Source: Muraenolepis orangiensis (lineage: Eukaryota > Chordata > Actinopteri > Gadiformes > Muraenolepididae). From it: DNA of 64,000 bases. The notes under the pieces are model-generated. The model was not told where the DNA came from and did no database searches. It saw nothing but the letters and a program-made list of their open reading frames with translations. Positions within the stretch are counted from its first letter, which is position 1. Every line of letters begins with the position of its first letter. The stretch is taken from contig CM051015.1 of the NCBI GenBank assembly GCA_027704905.1, positions 15,689,692 through 15,753,691 on the forward strand. Reading direction: 5' to 3'. A program made the translations under genes and the position numbers. Positions 12,801 through 23,401 of the stretch are shown piece by piece.

Positions 12801-15800
12801 CACTTCCACAGCCCAAGAGAATAAGGCTGACTTTTTGATGGCTGACTATTTTGTAAGACTGCTGAGGCGATACTCTATTTTTAGATAGATTAAATAAATC
12901 CCATTTGGTGGGATTTATTTTATATATTGTTCCCATGGGAAAGCGATGTTTGTTTTTTTGTTTGGACCATAGTACAGAGAGACTGAGAGGACACAAAGCT
13001 TTAGCAGAGTAGTAGAACCTGTGAGTGGTCCAGGTCTCCATGAGGTCCCTGTGGGGTTCATTAGTTAGTTACATGCTCTTGTCATTCATATGCACCAGGA
13101 GGAGAACAGCAAATCACTGATGGGGAAGAACCGAAGGAGAGATGCCATCAAGGTGAAACTCCAACGTCTGGAAGACAGCATTGCAAAGACAAAGAAAGAG
13201 TGCAAGGGTGAATCTTTTGACTGACTGGATGATGATCCCCTTAATCACTGATTCATTCATCTTCTCTTTTGGTCAACAGTAGATAAGGGTGTGTAATGCA
13301 ATGCACCAATAATACTAATGATACTTTAATTGTCTTTTTTCTTCTTCATAGGACTACAGAAACTGATGAGAAGCTACACTGATAACCCATCCTTCTCAAA
13401 CCAGAAGAACCTGGAAGAAACCGAACAGCTGCTTGACGAGGTCGCTTTGACATATTGTCAGTCCTTAGTATGAGGGTTAGGGTTCATTTTAGTAATAGGG
13501 TTAGTGTTAGTAATAGGTTTAGTACTAGGTTAGGTTAGTATTAGTGTTCGTATTAGGCTCATGGTTAGTTATGGGTTAGTAATAGGGTCAGGGTTAGTTA
13601 ACGGTTAGTTATAGAGTCCGGGTTAGTTAAGGGTTAGGAATAAGGGGGCCCCCGGATCCAGACCAGGGGCCCCCGGATCCTGTCCAGGGGCCCCCGAGTT
13701 CAGACCAGTGGCTCCCGGATCCAGACCATGGGCCCCCGGGTTGTGGTTAGAGTAAGGGTTACTAAAAGGGTCAGGGTTTGTTAAGGTTAGTAATAGGGTC
13801 AGGGTTAGTTAAGGGTTGGTAATAGGGTCAGGGTTTGTAATAGGGTCAGGATTAGTTATGTGTTAGTAATAGGGTCAGGGTTAGTTATGGGTTAGTAATA
13901 GGTTCAGGGTTAGTTATGGGTTAGTAATAGGGTCATGGTTAGTTAGGGGCCCCAGGGTTGTTGTTGTTAGAGTAAGGGTTACTAATAGGGTCAGGGTTAG
14001 TTAGGGTTAGTAATAGGGTCAGGGTTAGTTAAGGGTTAGTAATAGGGTCAGGGTTTGTAATAGGGTCAGGGTTAGTTATGGGTTAGTAATAGGGTCAGGG
14101 TTAGTTATGGGTTAGTAATGGGGTCAGGATTAGTTGTGGGTTAATATTATGGTCAGGGTTAGTAATAGGGTTGGGGGTTCATTTTTCGGTTGAAGGTTAG
14201 TGTTTGTATTAGGGTTAGGGTATATTTGATGGTTGGTTATAGTGTTAGTGTTAGGGTCAGGGTTAGTTAAGAGTTAGTACTTCGTACTTCTTGTATTCGC
14301 GGATGTATGTTATAAGTTCTCCGGTAACCCACTTACCTGTTTTCTGCCTATTCACTACTTCGACCTCCCGATATCCAGACTCCTCGCCTGTCCCTGATCA
14401 TCCGCCTGTCTACTACCTGTCGGTACTACGCACCTCGTCCTCCTGGTATCCAGACTCCTCGCCTGTCCCTGATCATCCGCCTGTCTACTACCTGTCGGTA
14501 CTACGCACCTCGACCTCCCGGTATCCAGACTCCTCGCCTGTCCCTGATCATCCGCCTGTCTACTACCTGTCGGTACTACGCACCTCGACCTCCTGGTATC
14601 CAGACTCCTCGCCTGTCCCTGATCATCCGCCTGTCTACTACCTGTCGGTACTACGCACCTCGACCTCCTGGTATCCAGACTCCTCGCCTGTCCCTGATCA
14701 TCCGCCTGTCTACTACCTGTCGGTACTACGCACCTCGACCTCCCGGTATCCAGACCTCTTGCCTGTCCATGACCATTCCACGTGCGTTTTGCAAATAAAC
14801 CACCTGTTCTCCCCTCTCTGGTCTGTTGTCTGCGTTCGGGGTCCAACCCACACACTGCACTTGTGACAGAAGGAACGAGCCACGATGGACCTCGGCGACG
14901 CAGACCAGATGAGACACGCAATCGTTAACTTACGAGCTTGTGTGGCACTGCTGGAGCAAGAGCGGTCGGAACGAGAGGAGGAACACAAACGGACGTTAGC
15001 AACCTTGGCGTTCCTGAACGACCGTCTTTCCAACCTCGAGGCGGAGGTTTCATCACCAGCTTCGGTTGCCCCCCGTCCCTCGGAGCCCCATGTTCCAGCC
15101 CCCAAAAACTACTCTGTGGATCCTGACAATTGTCGGTGGTACCGACAATATTGTTCCTGGTACAGTGCCATCTTGCGTTTCAGGCGCAACCATCCCGCTA
15201 TGAACGAGAGGCAGCGAAGGTTGCGTACGTGGTAAACCTGCTCGAGGGAGGTCCCCTCACAATGTTCAACGCGCTCTATGAGCAGGGCTCTTCCGTCACC
15301 CAAACCTTCTCGGCTCTCGCTGGCGAGCTGAAGCGGGTGTTCGACCACCCCATACGTGGTCCACAGGCCGGACAACTCCTGCTGCGGCTGAAACCTGAAA
15401 CCTGAACCTCGGTCTCCGTGAGTACATCGCCCGGTTTCGCCGATTGGCGAGTCCGGGTGGAACGATGACTCGCTCCTGTCAGCGTTCCAGAACGGACTCA
15501 ACTGGGAGCTAGGTAAGGAGGTGGCGCTGCGGGGCGAGACGGGTACTCTGGATGAGGCCATCCAGAGAGCCTTCCAGGTTTCGGACCTAGCGGTGCAATG
15601 GGAGGACGGTCCGGGTCCTTCCAGGAGCGTTTCTCGTGCTGCAGAGGGAAGGAGCTATACCAGACCCGCTTCTTCCTTCTCAGAGGAGCCGATGCAAGTG
15701 GACCGGGTGCATCTTTCTCAGCAGGAACGGAAGCGGAGGACGGACACGGGAGCTTGTCTCTACTGTGGAGGAATGGGGCATACCTGCCGCGTCTGCCCTC

Positions 15801-18800
15801 ATCGGCCAAAAGAGCAGGCCCCTCAGTGACGGCAGGCTCCCTGAGGAGCCAGAATGCGACCTGATCTCCAGCTGCGTCGGCAGGTTCCCATTTTGAAGCA
15901 CATCTCCTTTGGGCTAAGGAGGTGCTCCCGGTACATGTTTTGATGGACTCAGGAGCCAATGCCAGCTTTATTGATGCCTCCCGGGTCCCACCGAGCGCTT
16001 ACAGTCGCCACTCGACGTGAACTTGCAAGCCTCTGGCCGGATCACCCATCGGTCAATCCCACTCACACTAGTGCTGTCAGGGAATCACCGGGAGAGCATT
16101 CACCTTCACGTCATCTCCTCCCCCCACACCCCAGTGGTATTGGGTAGGCCGTGGCTGGCTATCCACAATCCACACATCAACTGGTCAGTAGGTTCCGTGT
16201 GTGTCGGAGTGTGTTCTGCCATTCGCACTGCTTCCGGTCCGCTCTAGCGCCACGCAATCCGCCCACCAGCCCGGTCCCGAGCCCTCCCGATCTCTCATCC
16301 GTTCCCCACGTGTACCACAACATCGGGGAGGTGTTCTCCAAGCAACGGGCCATTCCCCTACCCCCCCACAGACCATATGACTGCACCATCAATCTCCTTC
16401 CCGGCGCTCCTCTGCCGGTCAGTCGGCTCTACAACCTGTCCCGGCCCGAGAGGGAGACGATGGAAACCTACATCCATAACTCTCTGGCAGCGGGGCTGAT
16501 CAGACCCTCGTCGTCGCCTGTTGGTTCAGGGTTTTTCTTCGTCACCAAGAAGGATCACACGTTGCGGCCGTGTATCGACTTCCGGGGCCTAAACGACATC
16601 ATGGTGAAAAATAAATACCCTTTGCCTCTCATTGACCCAGCCTTCGAGCCGCTCCGCCACGCGGCGGTGTTCTCTAAGCTGGACCTCCGCAACGCCTACC
16701 ATCTCGTCCGGATCCGGGAGGGGGACGAGTGGAAAACAGCGTTCAAGGAACAAGAAGGAGCACGTTCAGCACGTCCGGTTGGTGCTCCAGCGTTTACTGG
16801 AGAACAAGTTGTTTGTAAAGGCGAAGAAGTGTGAGTTCCATGTCATCCGGAGTTTTAGTAGTGTCGCAGCTCCGCTTACCCGGCTCACTTTCACCCTCTC
16901 TCCGTTCTCCTGGCCTCCTGAGGCGGGTGCGGCGTTTGCGCACCTCAAGCGTCTGTTCACCTCTGCTCCGGTTCTGAGGCATCCGGATCCGACAAATCAG
17001 TTTGTGGTGGAGGTGAACGCATCTGACTCCGGCGTTGGGGCCGTCCTATCTCAACGTTCCGTTGGGGACCGGAAGACGCATCCCTGTGCCTTCTTCTCTA
17101 GGCGGCTGTCATCCGCGGTGTCACAAGTGCAGTGTGTGGGTTGGACCCCGAACGCAGACAACAGACCAGAGAGGGGAGAACATGTGGTTTATTTGCAAAA
17201 CGCACGTGAAATGGTCATGGACAGGCAAGAGGTCTGGATACCGGGAGGTCGAGGTGCGTAGTACCGACAGGTAGTAGACAGGCGGATGATCAGGGACAGG
17301 CGAGGAGTCTGGATACCAGGAGGTCGAGGTGCGTAGTACCGACAGGTAGTAGACAGGCGGATGATCAGGGACAGGCGAGGAGTCTGGATACCGGGAGGTC
17401 GAGGTGCGTAGTACCGACAGGTAGTAGACAGGCGGATGATCAGGGACAGGCGAGGAGTCTGGATACCAGGAGGTCGAGGTGCGTAGTACCGACAGGTAGT
17501 AGACAGGCGGATGATCAGGGACAGGCGAGGAGTCTGGATACCGGGAGGTCGAAGTAGCGAATAGGCAGAAAACAGGTAAGTGGGTTACCGAACTTGTAAC
17601 ATACATCCGCGAATACAAGAAGTACGAACGAGCAACGTGCCCTAGTGACGCCGCGGTATATGTAGCCCCAGGTGAGGTAATTAGTAATCAGCCACGGCAA
17701 TAGTTGACAGATGTGTGTGTGCGCCGCCAGCGCACGTGGCTTGGACACGCCCCCTGTCAACCACCGTAATCGTGACAATTGTTGACAGGCGTGTGTGTGC
17801 GCTGTCAGCGCACGTGGCTTGGCCACGCCCCCTGTCAACCACCGTAACCGTGACAAGTAGGACTGCTTTAAGGTTATATCTATATCTATTATTTTTATTA
17901 TATGTATGTTTTTCTGTGACATGCAGACAACCCTGAAAGTGGAGCTTCTTGAAGCCACTCATTATAAAGTGTCCCTGGCCCTGTCTGAGCTGGAGGGGAA
18001 GCCCCAGTCAACACATCGCTTCCACCACACAATCTTCAAATGGAAAGATAAGGTACAAAAAAAGAAAATCGTTATTTTATTATATTATTTATTTATATCT
18101 TTGTCTCAGTATTTTGTTAGTGTTTTAGCCTGTCCCCAAGTAACTTACTACATACTCATACCTCATACCACATTTATTATAATATAAATGATACATTTCA
18201 AAATCAATTCTAAATGATAAATGATTGAATATTGTTTTCTGAAGAATTGTGAGCATAGTGTCATTCAACTGACTCGTCCGATGAAAATGAGGACAACTCG
18301 TTGGCCCCTGAGGGCCTCCATCCTTAACAAGGGGCCGGTTCAGACGGTGACGCAGCAAGGCTTCCGGCCTGACCAGGGTCCCCCGGGTCCAGAACAGGGC
18401 CCCCCGGGTCCAGAACAGGGCCCCCCAGGTCCAGACCAGGGGCCCCCGGATCCTGACCAGGGGCCCCCGGGTCCAGAACAGGGCCCCCCGGGTCCAGAAC
18501 AGGGCCCCCCGGGTCCAGAACAGGGCCCCCCAGGTCCAGACCAGGGGCCCCCGGATCCTGACCAGGGGCCCCCGGGTCCAGAACAGGGCCCCCCGGGTCC
18601 AGACCAGGGGCCCCCGGATCCTGACCAGGGGTTCCCGGATCCAGACCAGGGGCCCCCAGATCCTGACCAGGGGCCCCCGGGTCCTGAGCAGGAACCCCAG
18701 GTTCCCAATGCTGCTGCTGTAATGTCCGACCCTCCCGGCGGAGACCATGCTGAAGTGGATGCTCAAAAAGGTGACACATTTACACGGCAGTGTTACAATT

Positions 18801-19206
18801 AATTATTTTAGATGGCTTATATTACATTTGGATTATGGAATATGTTTTATAGGTGAAACAACCTTCGAGTGGAGCAGTATAGGACACTGCAAGGTACTGT
18901 ACAACTTCAGCACTGATCAACATGACGAACTGAGCCTGAGAGTGGGTGAGTTTATTCAACTATGTTTTAGTTTCTGAATCAGTTAAGGTCATTGTTCTTC
19001 AATATAAGCATCCCCCTTCAGTGTTTAAATGAAATGTACTAAGGACAGTGAGAGATTGTGGAACCAGATTGGAAAACGTTTTGGTGTGTCTCACAGGAGA
19101 TGTTGTGGAGATCTACTGGAAGCAAGCAAGCGGCTGGTGGTTGGGTCGGCACGCACACCGAAGGGGCCAGTTCCCATCGAGCTACGTGGAGGAGCTTCCA
19201 TCTTAG
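9896..19206 (+). CDS. nostrin: nostrin (F-BAR and SH3 protein), complete, 16 coding exons
   Basis: Cytoplasmic adaptor that bends membrane and regulates eNOS trafficking and endocytosis in other vertebrates. Exons: 9896-9922, 10020-10105, 10442-10525, 10702-10764, 10884-10965, 11088-11150, 11528-11626, 12195-12320, 12533-12631, 12727-12852, 13099-13207, 13352-13440, 17927-18052, 18245-18770, 18853-18945, 19097-19206. All phases agree, giving 635 residues versus about 506 in human. The start MRDP matches the family start. F-BAR spans about residues 5-270, a coiled region follows, and the SH3 (YNFSTDQHDELSLRVGD, GWW, FPSSYVEELP) occupies the last 60 residues. The length excess is mostly exon 14, where a 21-bp coding repeat gives about 15 heptapeptides (residues 438-542). 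Intron 12 contains a rearranged Gypsy element. The acceptor at 10442 lacks a polypyrimidine tract and the exon-14 acceptor could also be a few codons later. Confidence 0.93.
11640..12150. repeat. 41-bp minisatellite, NOSTRIN intron (shared with an ABCB11 intron)
   Basis: About twelve 41-bp units of the form tgtactgtctaacccctacc plus tgctccttaatgacccgtctc begin some 20 nt after the donor at 11627. The same consensus occurs at 27230-27425. Confidence 0.95.
13470..14280. repeat. telomere-like GT-rich minisatellite, NOSTRIN intron 12
   Basis: Degenerate units of about 28-30 bp (gggtcagggttagttatggg ttagtaata) contain GGGTTAG-like words. They are too irregular for a true telomeric array. Confidence 0.85.
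13638..13742. repeat. 21-bp GC-rich repeat island matching the NOSTRIN coding repeat
   Basis: Four to five units like ggatccagaccaggggcccc interrupt the telomere-like array. They carry the same 21-bp consensus as the heptapeptide-coding repeat at 18377-18691, about 4.7 kb downstream in the same gene. Confidence 0.85.
14282..14868 (+). mobile_element. Gypsy-type LTR, plus orientation, 5' end truncated
   Basis: Ends in ACTTGTGACA just before the gag leader. It contains five 75-bp tandem repeats plus a partial (starting 14364, 14439, 14514, 14589, 14664, 14739). It is nearly identical, in reverse complement, to 17119-17637. Its 5' part (TGTCAC start and the GC-rich CACGCCCCCTGTCAA region present in the other copy) is missing and the sequence abuts the telomere-like array. 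Confidence 0.85.
14869..17118 (+). pseudogene. Ty3/Gypsy gag-pol remnant, internally deleted and frameshifted
   Basis: Recognisable in order: gag starting ATG 14885 with a coiled N-terminus; zinc knuckle CLYCGGMGHTCRVC (about 15750-15800); protease active-site region around MDSGANAS (15943); RT start with RPCIDFRGLN and KLDLRNAYHLVRI (16350-16740); RNase H region with VNASDSGVGAVLSQ (17000-17060). The segment with the RT catalytic YxDD is deleted at about 16745, a second deletion follows CEFH near 16845, integrase is absent, and gag is split over several frames. Not functional. Confidence 0.9.
17119..17855 (-). mobile_element. Gypsy-type LTR, minus orientation (inverted relative to gag-pol)
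   Basis: On the minus strand it runs from TGTCACGG at 17855 to TTGTGACA at 17119, the TG...CA ends of a full 737-bp LTR. It carries four and a half 75-bp repeats (17250-17550) and two copies of a 65-bp GC-rich block with CACGCCCCCTGTCAACCACC (17725-17855). It faces the left LTR, giving an inverted repeat with arms near 0.5 kb. Confidence 0.85.
18377..18691 (+). repeat. 21-bp coding minisatellite in NOSTRIN exon 14 (GPPGPEQ heptads)
   Basis: Fifteen in-frame 21-bp units encode GPPGPEQ, GPPGPDQ, GPPDPDQ and one GFPDPDQ. Higher-order blocks of four to five units are repeated, consistent with recent unequal exchange. Gly-Pro-Pro spacing is collagen-like but the 7-residue period breaks a Gly-X-Y register. 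It is located between the coiled region and the SH3 domain. Confidence 0.93.
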
Positions 19207-19344
19207 GCTTGGGGAACATGGCCATGACAACACTCTCCTGTGGACTCGCTGTGTCTTCCAGTGTAATTCTTCTTCAAATCGGAAGGAGAGATCATAAGGG
19301 AGGAGACGTCTACGAGAAGCACACTACATGACAAACCTTGCCGC

Positions 19345-19552
19345 TTAAAGGGCTCATATTATACTACCAAATCCATGATAGATAGACCAGCCTACCAGTT
19401 GGTACGATCCACTGGGTAGGCTGGTAGACTGATCTATTCATCATTGATCTGGGGGGATATCACCAAGAAACAGACCATTTTAGCCACATGAATATTTTGA
19501 AACGTCCTGTCATTGGTTATCAAACCAAAAGGGTCATACTATGACCCTTTAA
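19345..19552. mobile_element. short palindromic-ended MITE in the NOSTRIN 3' region
   Basis: Begins TTAAAGGGCTCATATTATA and ends with a match to its reverse complement (TCATACTATGACCCTTTAA). Length about 208 bp, no coding potential. Superfamily not resolved. Confidence 0.5.
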
Positions 19553-19727
19553 TTATTCTCTTTTTACTGTAATGTGCTAAATGCTAATGTAAAATGTAAT
19601 GTGCTTAATGCTAATGTGACTATGCTATGTCTGTTCGCGGTACCCGTGTCCCCTAACTCTGGTAGAAGAACCCTCCATGTATTGCCCTTCACGCGCAGAT
19701 CGATTTTATAACAATGTATTCAAAACA

Positions 19728-19733
19728 AATAAA
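19728..19733 (+). other. candidate NOSTRIN polyadenylation signal
   Basis: AATAAA about 520 bp after the NOSTRIN stop codon, downstream of the MITE. Confidence 0.4.
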
Positions 19734-20034
19734 CAAATGTCCTAATTTCTTTGATAGGCATCATGTTTTTTACTCACATGTGAGTGAAACACTCACACTG
19801 TAGAGCATTGTTTAAAATTCTTAAACAGTGTTTAAACATTCACTCTGTAGCAACCTGTACTGTTTAAAAGGCTTCTAGATTAGTCCTAGGAAACACTTTT
19901 TTACATCAAGCATATCAAGCAGCCTTAGCTATGCTTAGCATGACGCAAGCGACTGATCTAATTTGCCTTGGCTATCCTTAGCATGACTGATCTAATTTGC
20001 CTTGGCTATCCTTAGCATGACTGATCTGTGACAG

Positions 20035-20200
20035 CTAGCTGGCAGTTCATTCTAGAGCTAACCCTGCTAGCTGGTAGTTCATCCTAGAGCTAACCCTCCT
20101 AGCTGGCAGTTCATCCTAGAGCTAACCCTCCTAGCTGGCAGTTCATCCTAGAGCTAACCCTGCTAGTTGGCAGGTCATCCTAGAGCTAACTCTGCTAGCT
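20035..20200. repeat. 32-bp minisatellite, intergenic
   Basis: Five copies of ctagctggcagttcatccta gagctaaccctc with few substitutions. Confidence 0.9.
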
Positions 20201-20814
20201 TTTAAGTGATGCTGGGAATCATAAGTGAGACTCTTATTTATTAATATTATAGATATTTTGTATAGTATCAATCTATTGTTTAATGATATAGATATATTTA
20301 AAGGTATTTAATATCAATCTCGATAGTGCTTTTCTTTAATGATATAGATATTTATATATATATTGAGTATCAATCTCAATGTGCGTCTCAGTGTTTTATT
20401 TTAATGATATAGTTATATTTATATATATTTTGTATCAATCTCAATAGTGTTTTTCTTATATTATATAGTTAAATTGCCACATCAAGAATTGTTAAGAAAA
20501 TCTCCTACATTTGATTGGATGAAGTGAAGTGTAGCTGATGGATGGATATGGATAGCAGACCAATCACATCCTTTCTCCTCAAATTTGATTGACGTTTCTA
20601 CTTGTGGCAGAACCAATTGGAGAGCCTGGTTTTAATCTGGTTTAAAGGTGCTGTTATCAGACATGTGTCACTAATAGGCCGGTGGTAAAGCAGCAGTGCA
20701 TTCCTCATCCAAGTGGACCTTCTCTTTGCTCTGGCGAGCAGTGACGCTGCATCTTGTTGTGTGTTCATAATATCATATCGTAAATAATAACATTATTTCA
20801 TTCATATTCATACA

Positions 20815-22765
20815 ATACGTCCAAATGCATGTTTTAGCAGCAGCAACCGACCGGTCCAATGCTGGTCGGACCAATCGGACTCTATGCTGCCGGATTGTTT
20901 TGATGGCGCTGACTGGCACATAACATCAACGAGTAAGCGTCCTCGGTCACCGGGTTCATCAAGAAGTGCATAGATGACATTGTTCCGACCAAGTCGGTTC
21001 GGATATATCCCAACCAGAAACCGTGGATTAACGGCGATGTTCGCGCTGCCCTCCACGTGCGTAACGCCGCCTTTGGCTCCGGGAATATACGAGAGCCCGT
21101 TACGACCTCCGTAAGACCATCGTCACTGCCAAGCGGGAGTATAAGGACAGAGTGGAGGAGAAATTCAAGAGCCTCGACGCGAGGGGTATGTGGCAGGGGC
21201 TACAGACGATAACGAACTTCAGAGGGAGAACCAGTTGTGTAGAGAACTCCTCTACCTCCCTCCCAGGAGAGACCATGCGCAGACCAGTTGGCAGGAGTCT
21301 TTGCAGACATCTTCAACCTCTCCCTGGCCCAGGCTGTTGTTCCCGCGGTCTTCAAGATGTCCACCATCGTGCCTGTCCCTAAACAACCCAAGGTAACATG
21401 CCTGAACGACTATAGACCTGTAGCCCTCACCTTGATTGTCAGCAAATGCTTCGAGAGGTTGGTCAAGGACTTTATTTGCTCTGTGTTACCTGCCACGCTG
21501 GACCCATGGCAATTTGCATATTGTCAAAACAGATCCACGGACGACACAATTGCCATGGACCTCCACACTGCCCTTTCCCACCTGGAGGGAAAGAACTGTT
21601 ATGTGCGAATGCTGTTTGTGGACTACAGCTCAGCGTTCAACATGATAGTTCCTGCCAAGCTCGACACCAAGCTTGGAGGTCTAGGCGTGCCCCCATCCAT
21701 GTGCAGCTGGATACTGGACCTCCTTGTGGACCGCTGCCAGCTGGTGAGGATGGGCAGCACCACCTCCAGGGATGCGTGCTGAGCCCTCCCCTCTACTCCC
21801 TCTACACCCACGACTGCATGGCTATGCACAGCTCCAACGTCATCTTCAAGTTTTCTGACGACACGACAGTGATGGGCCTGATCGCCGGCGACGACGAGAC
21901 AGCCTACAGGGAGGAGGTTGGATCGCTGGAGCAGTGGTGCCAGGAGAACAGCCTCGCCCTCAACGTCAAGAAGACCAAGGAGCTGATCGTGGACTACAGG
22001 AAGCAGAGGGGAGAGCACAGCCCTATCTCCATCGACGGTGTTGTAGTAGAGAGGGTCAGCGGCTTCAAGTTCCTCGGTGTGCACATCTCCGAGGACCTCA
22101 CATGGTCCACGCACACCACACACGTGGTGAAAAGGGCCCAACAACGCCTGTATTTCCTCAGGCGTCTGCGGAAATTCAGCATGGGCTCCCGCATCCTGAG
22201 AACATTCTATAACGGCACCATCGAGAGTGTTCTTACAGGGTGTATCACCGCCTGGTAAAGGAACTGCACCGCACTCGAGCGCAGAGCGCTTCAAAGGGTG
22301 GTGCGGACGGCCCAGTATATCGTTGGAGGTGAGCTCCCCTCCCTCCTGGATATATACAACCAGCGGTGCGTGGCCAAGGCCAAACACATCATAAAAGACA
22401 ATGCCCACCCCAGCCACGAACTGTATTCACTTTTACCGTCAGGCAGGCGATACTGCAGTATCAAGTGCCGTACAAATAGACTCCGAGATAGCTTCCACAG
22501 TCAGGCCATTAGGCTGCTGAACAAGGGCGTATAGCATATAACAATGTATATTTTATTACATTGATTTATATATACATATTGCTCTTTTTCTGTGCCGATA
22601 TATTACATTTTTACTTTTGTATATTTAACTTTATACAGTTTTGTACTTTTTTATCTTATTTTTATAACTGCTGTCTGTCGTCGGGTTTTGCACATAAGAT
22701 TTTCACTCACTGCTTTATACTTGTGTAAACTGTGAAGTGACAATAAACTTGACTTGACTTTATCA
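20815..22765 (+). mobile_element. L2/Maui-like non-LTR retrotransposon, 5' truncated, frameshifted
   Basis: Reverse transcriptase fragments occur in several frames: FIKKCIDDIVPTKS and NQKPWINGDVRAAL (20960-21050), STIVPVPKQPKVTCLNDYRP (21360-21420), LFVDYSSAFN (21610-21640), QGCVLSPPLYSLYTHDC (21765-21820), FSDDTTVMGLI (21850-21885), VKKTKELIVDYRKQ and SGFKFLGVHISEDLTWSTH to the C-terminal KAIRLLN-like end (about 22530). The 3' UTR ends in gtgacaataaacttgacttg (22740-22765). The endonuclease domain is missing and at least three frameshifts make it inactive. A shorter copy of the same family lies at 29560-30489. Confidence 0.9.
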
Positions 22766-23401
22766 ATGGATATTGAATAAAGTGATGTTGCTTTGGTAAA
22801 TGGCTAGGTTTGTACTAATTATGTCTGAATATTAATCACATACAATATTAATGTTTCTAATATTTCTACCACTTATCTTACTAGCCACTACACAGCTAAC
22901 GATTTAATGGAAAAGCATTGAAATTATCAAATGAAACATTTAAATAAAAATATATAGCCTGTTAAATGATGAAAATATTTTTTATTTAACGTCAACGAGG
23001 ATGTCCTGAGTCTGAAATGTAAAACACTTGTTCACTCTTGTAGCTGTATGTTATAATCCAGCTGCATTCCTCTGAGAATAATATATTCATTATTAACTGG
23101 ATGCACCTTGGCTTACAGCCACACACTTCTTATCAGCTTAATGGACCCCAAGATAATAAGCAGGACAGCCATAGGTTACTGAAGAAATACCCCTTCCCTT
23201 AGTGTGGATTCACAAGGTTCAGGACGTCAGACATTCGAGGAGAAGCGCTTGATACATGTGCGTTTCTTTCTCATTCAGAAATACATGTGTACATTACTGG
23301 CGGCTTGGGAGTATTCCCGATTAAACAGGCTTGTCTTTATTACTGTTCTGTAAAGTTTTAAACAATTGAAACTGGACGTTGTGCTTTCTTGTGTTGAGAA
23401 C
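22766..23401. other. ABCB11 upstream region
   Basis: AT-rich single-copy sequence between an L2 LINE and the ABCB11 start codon; it should contain the liver promoter. Apart from the weak HNF1-like site I could not identify a convincing FXR inverted repeat (AGGTCA n TGACCT) here. Confidence 0.4.
23085..23097 (+). promoter_or_regulatory. HNF1-like site upstream of ABCB11
   Basis: ATTCATTATTAAC matches 10 of 12 specified positions of the HNF1 palindrome, about 305 bp before the ABCB11 start codon. The gene is liver-specific in vertebrates. A single match is weak evidence. Confidence 0.2.

Noticed and set aside
14291..14921. Opposed 191- and 188-residue ORFs
   Set aside because: Produced by 75-bp (25-codon) tandem repeats inside a Gypsy LTR.
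18340..18779. Long minus-strand ORFs rich in Gly/Pro/Asp opposite NOSTRIN exon 14
   Set aside because: Shadow of the 21-bp coding repeat. The plus-strand reading continues the NOSTRIN frame with correct splice phases.
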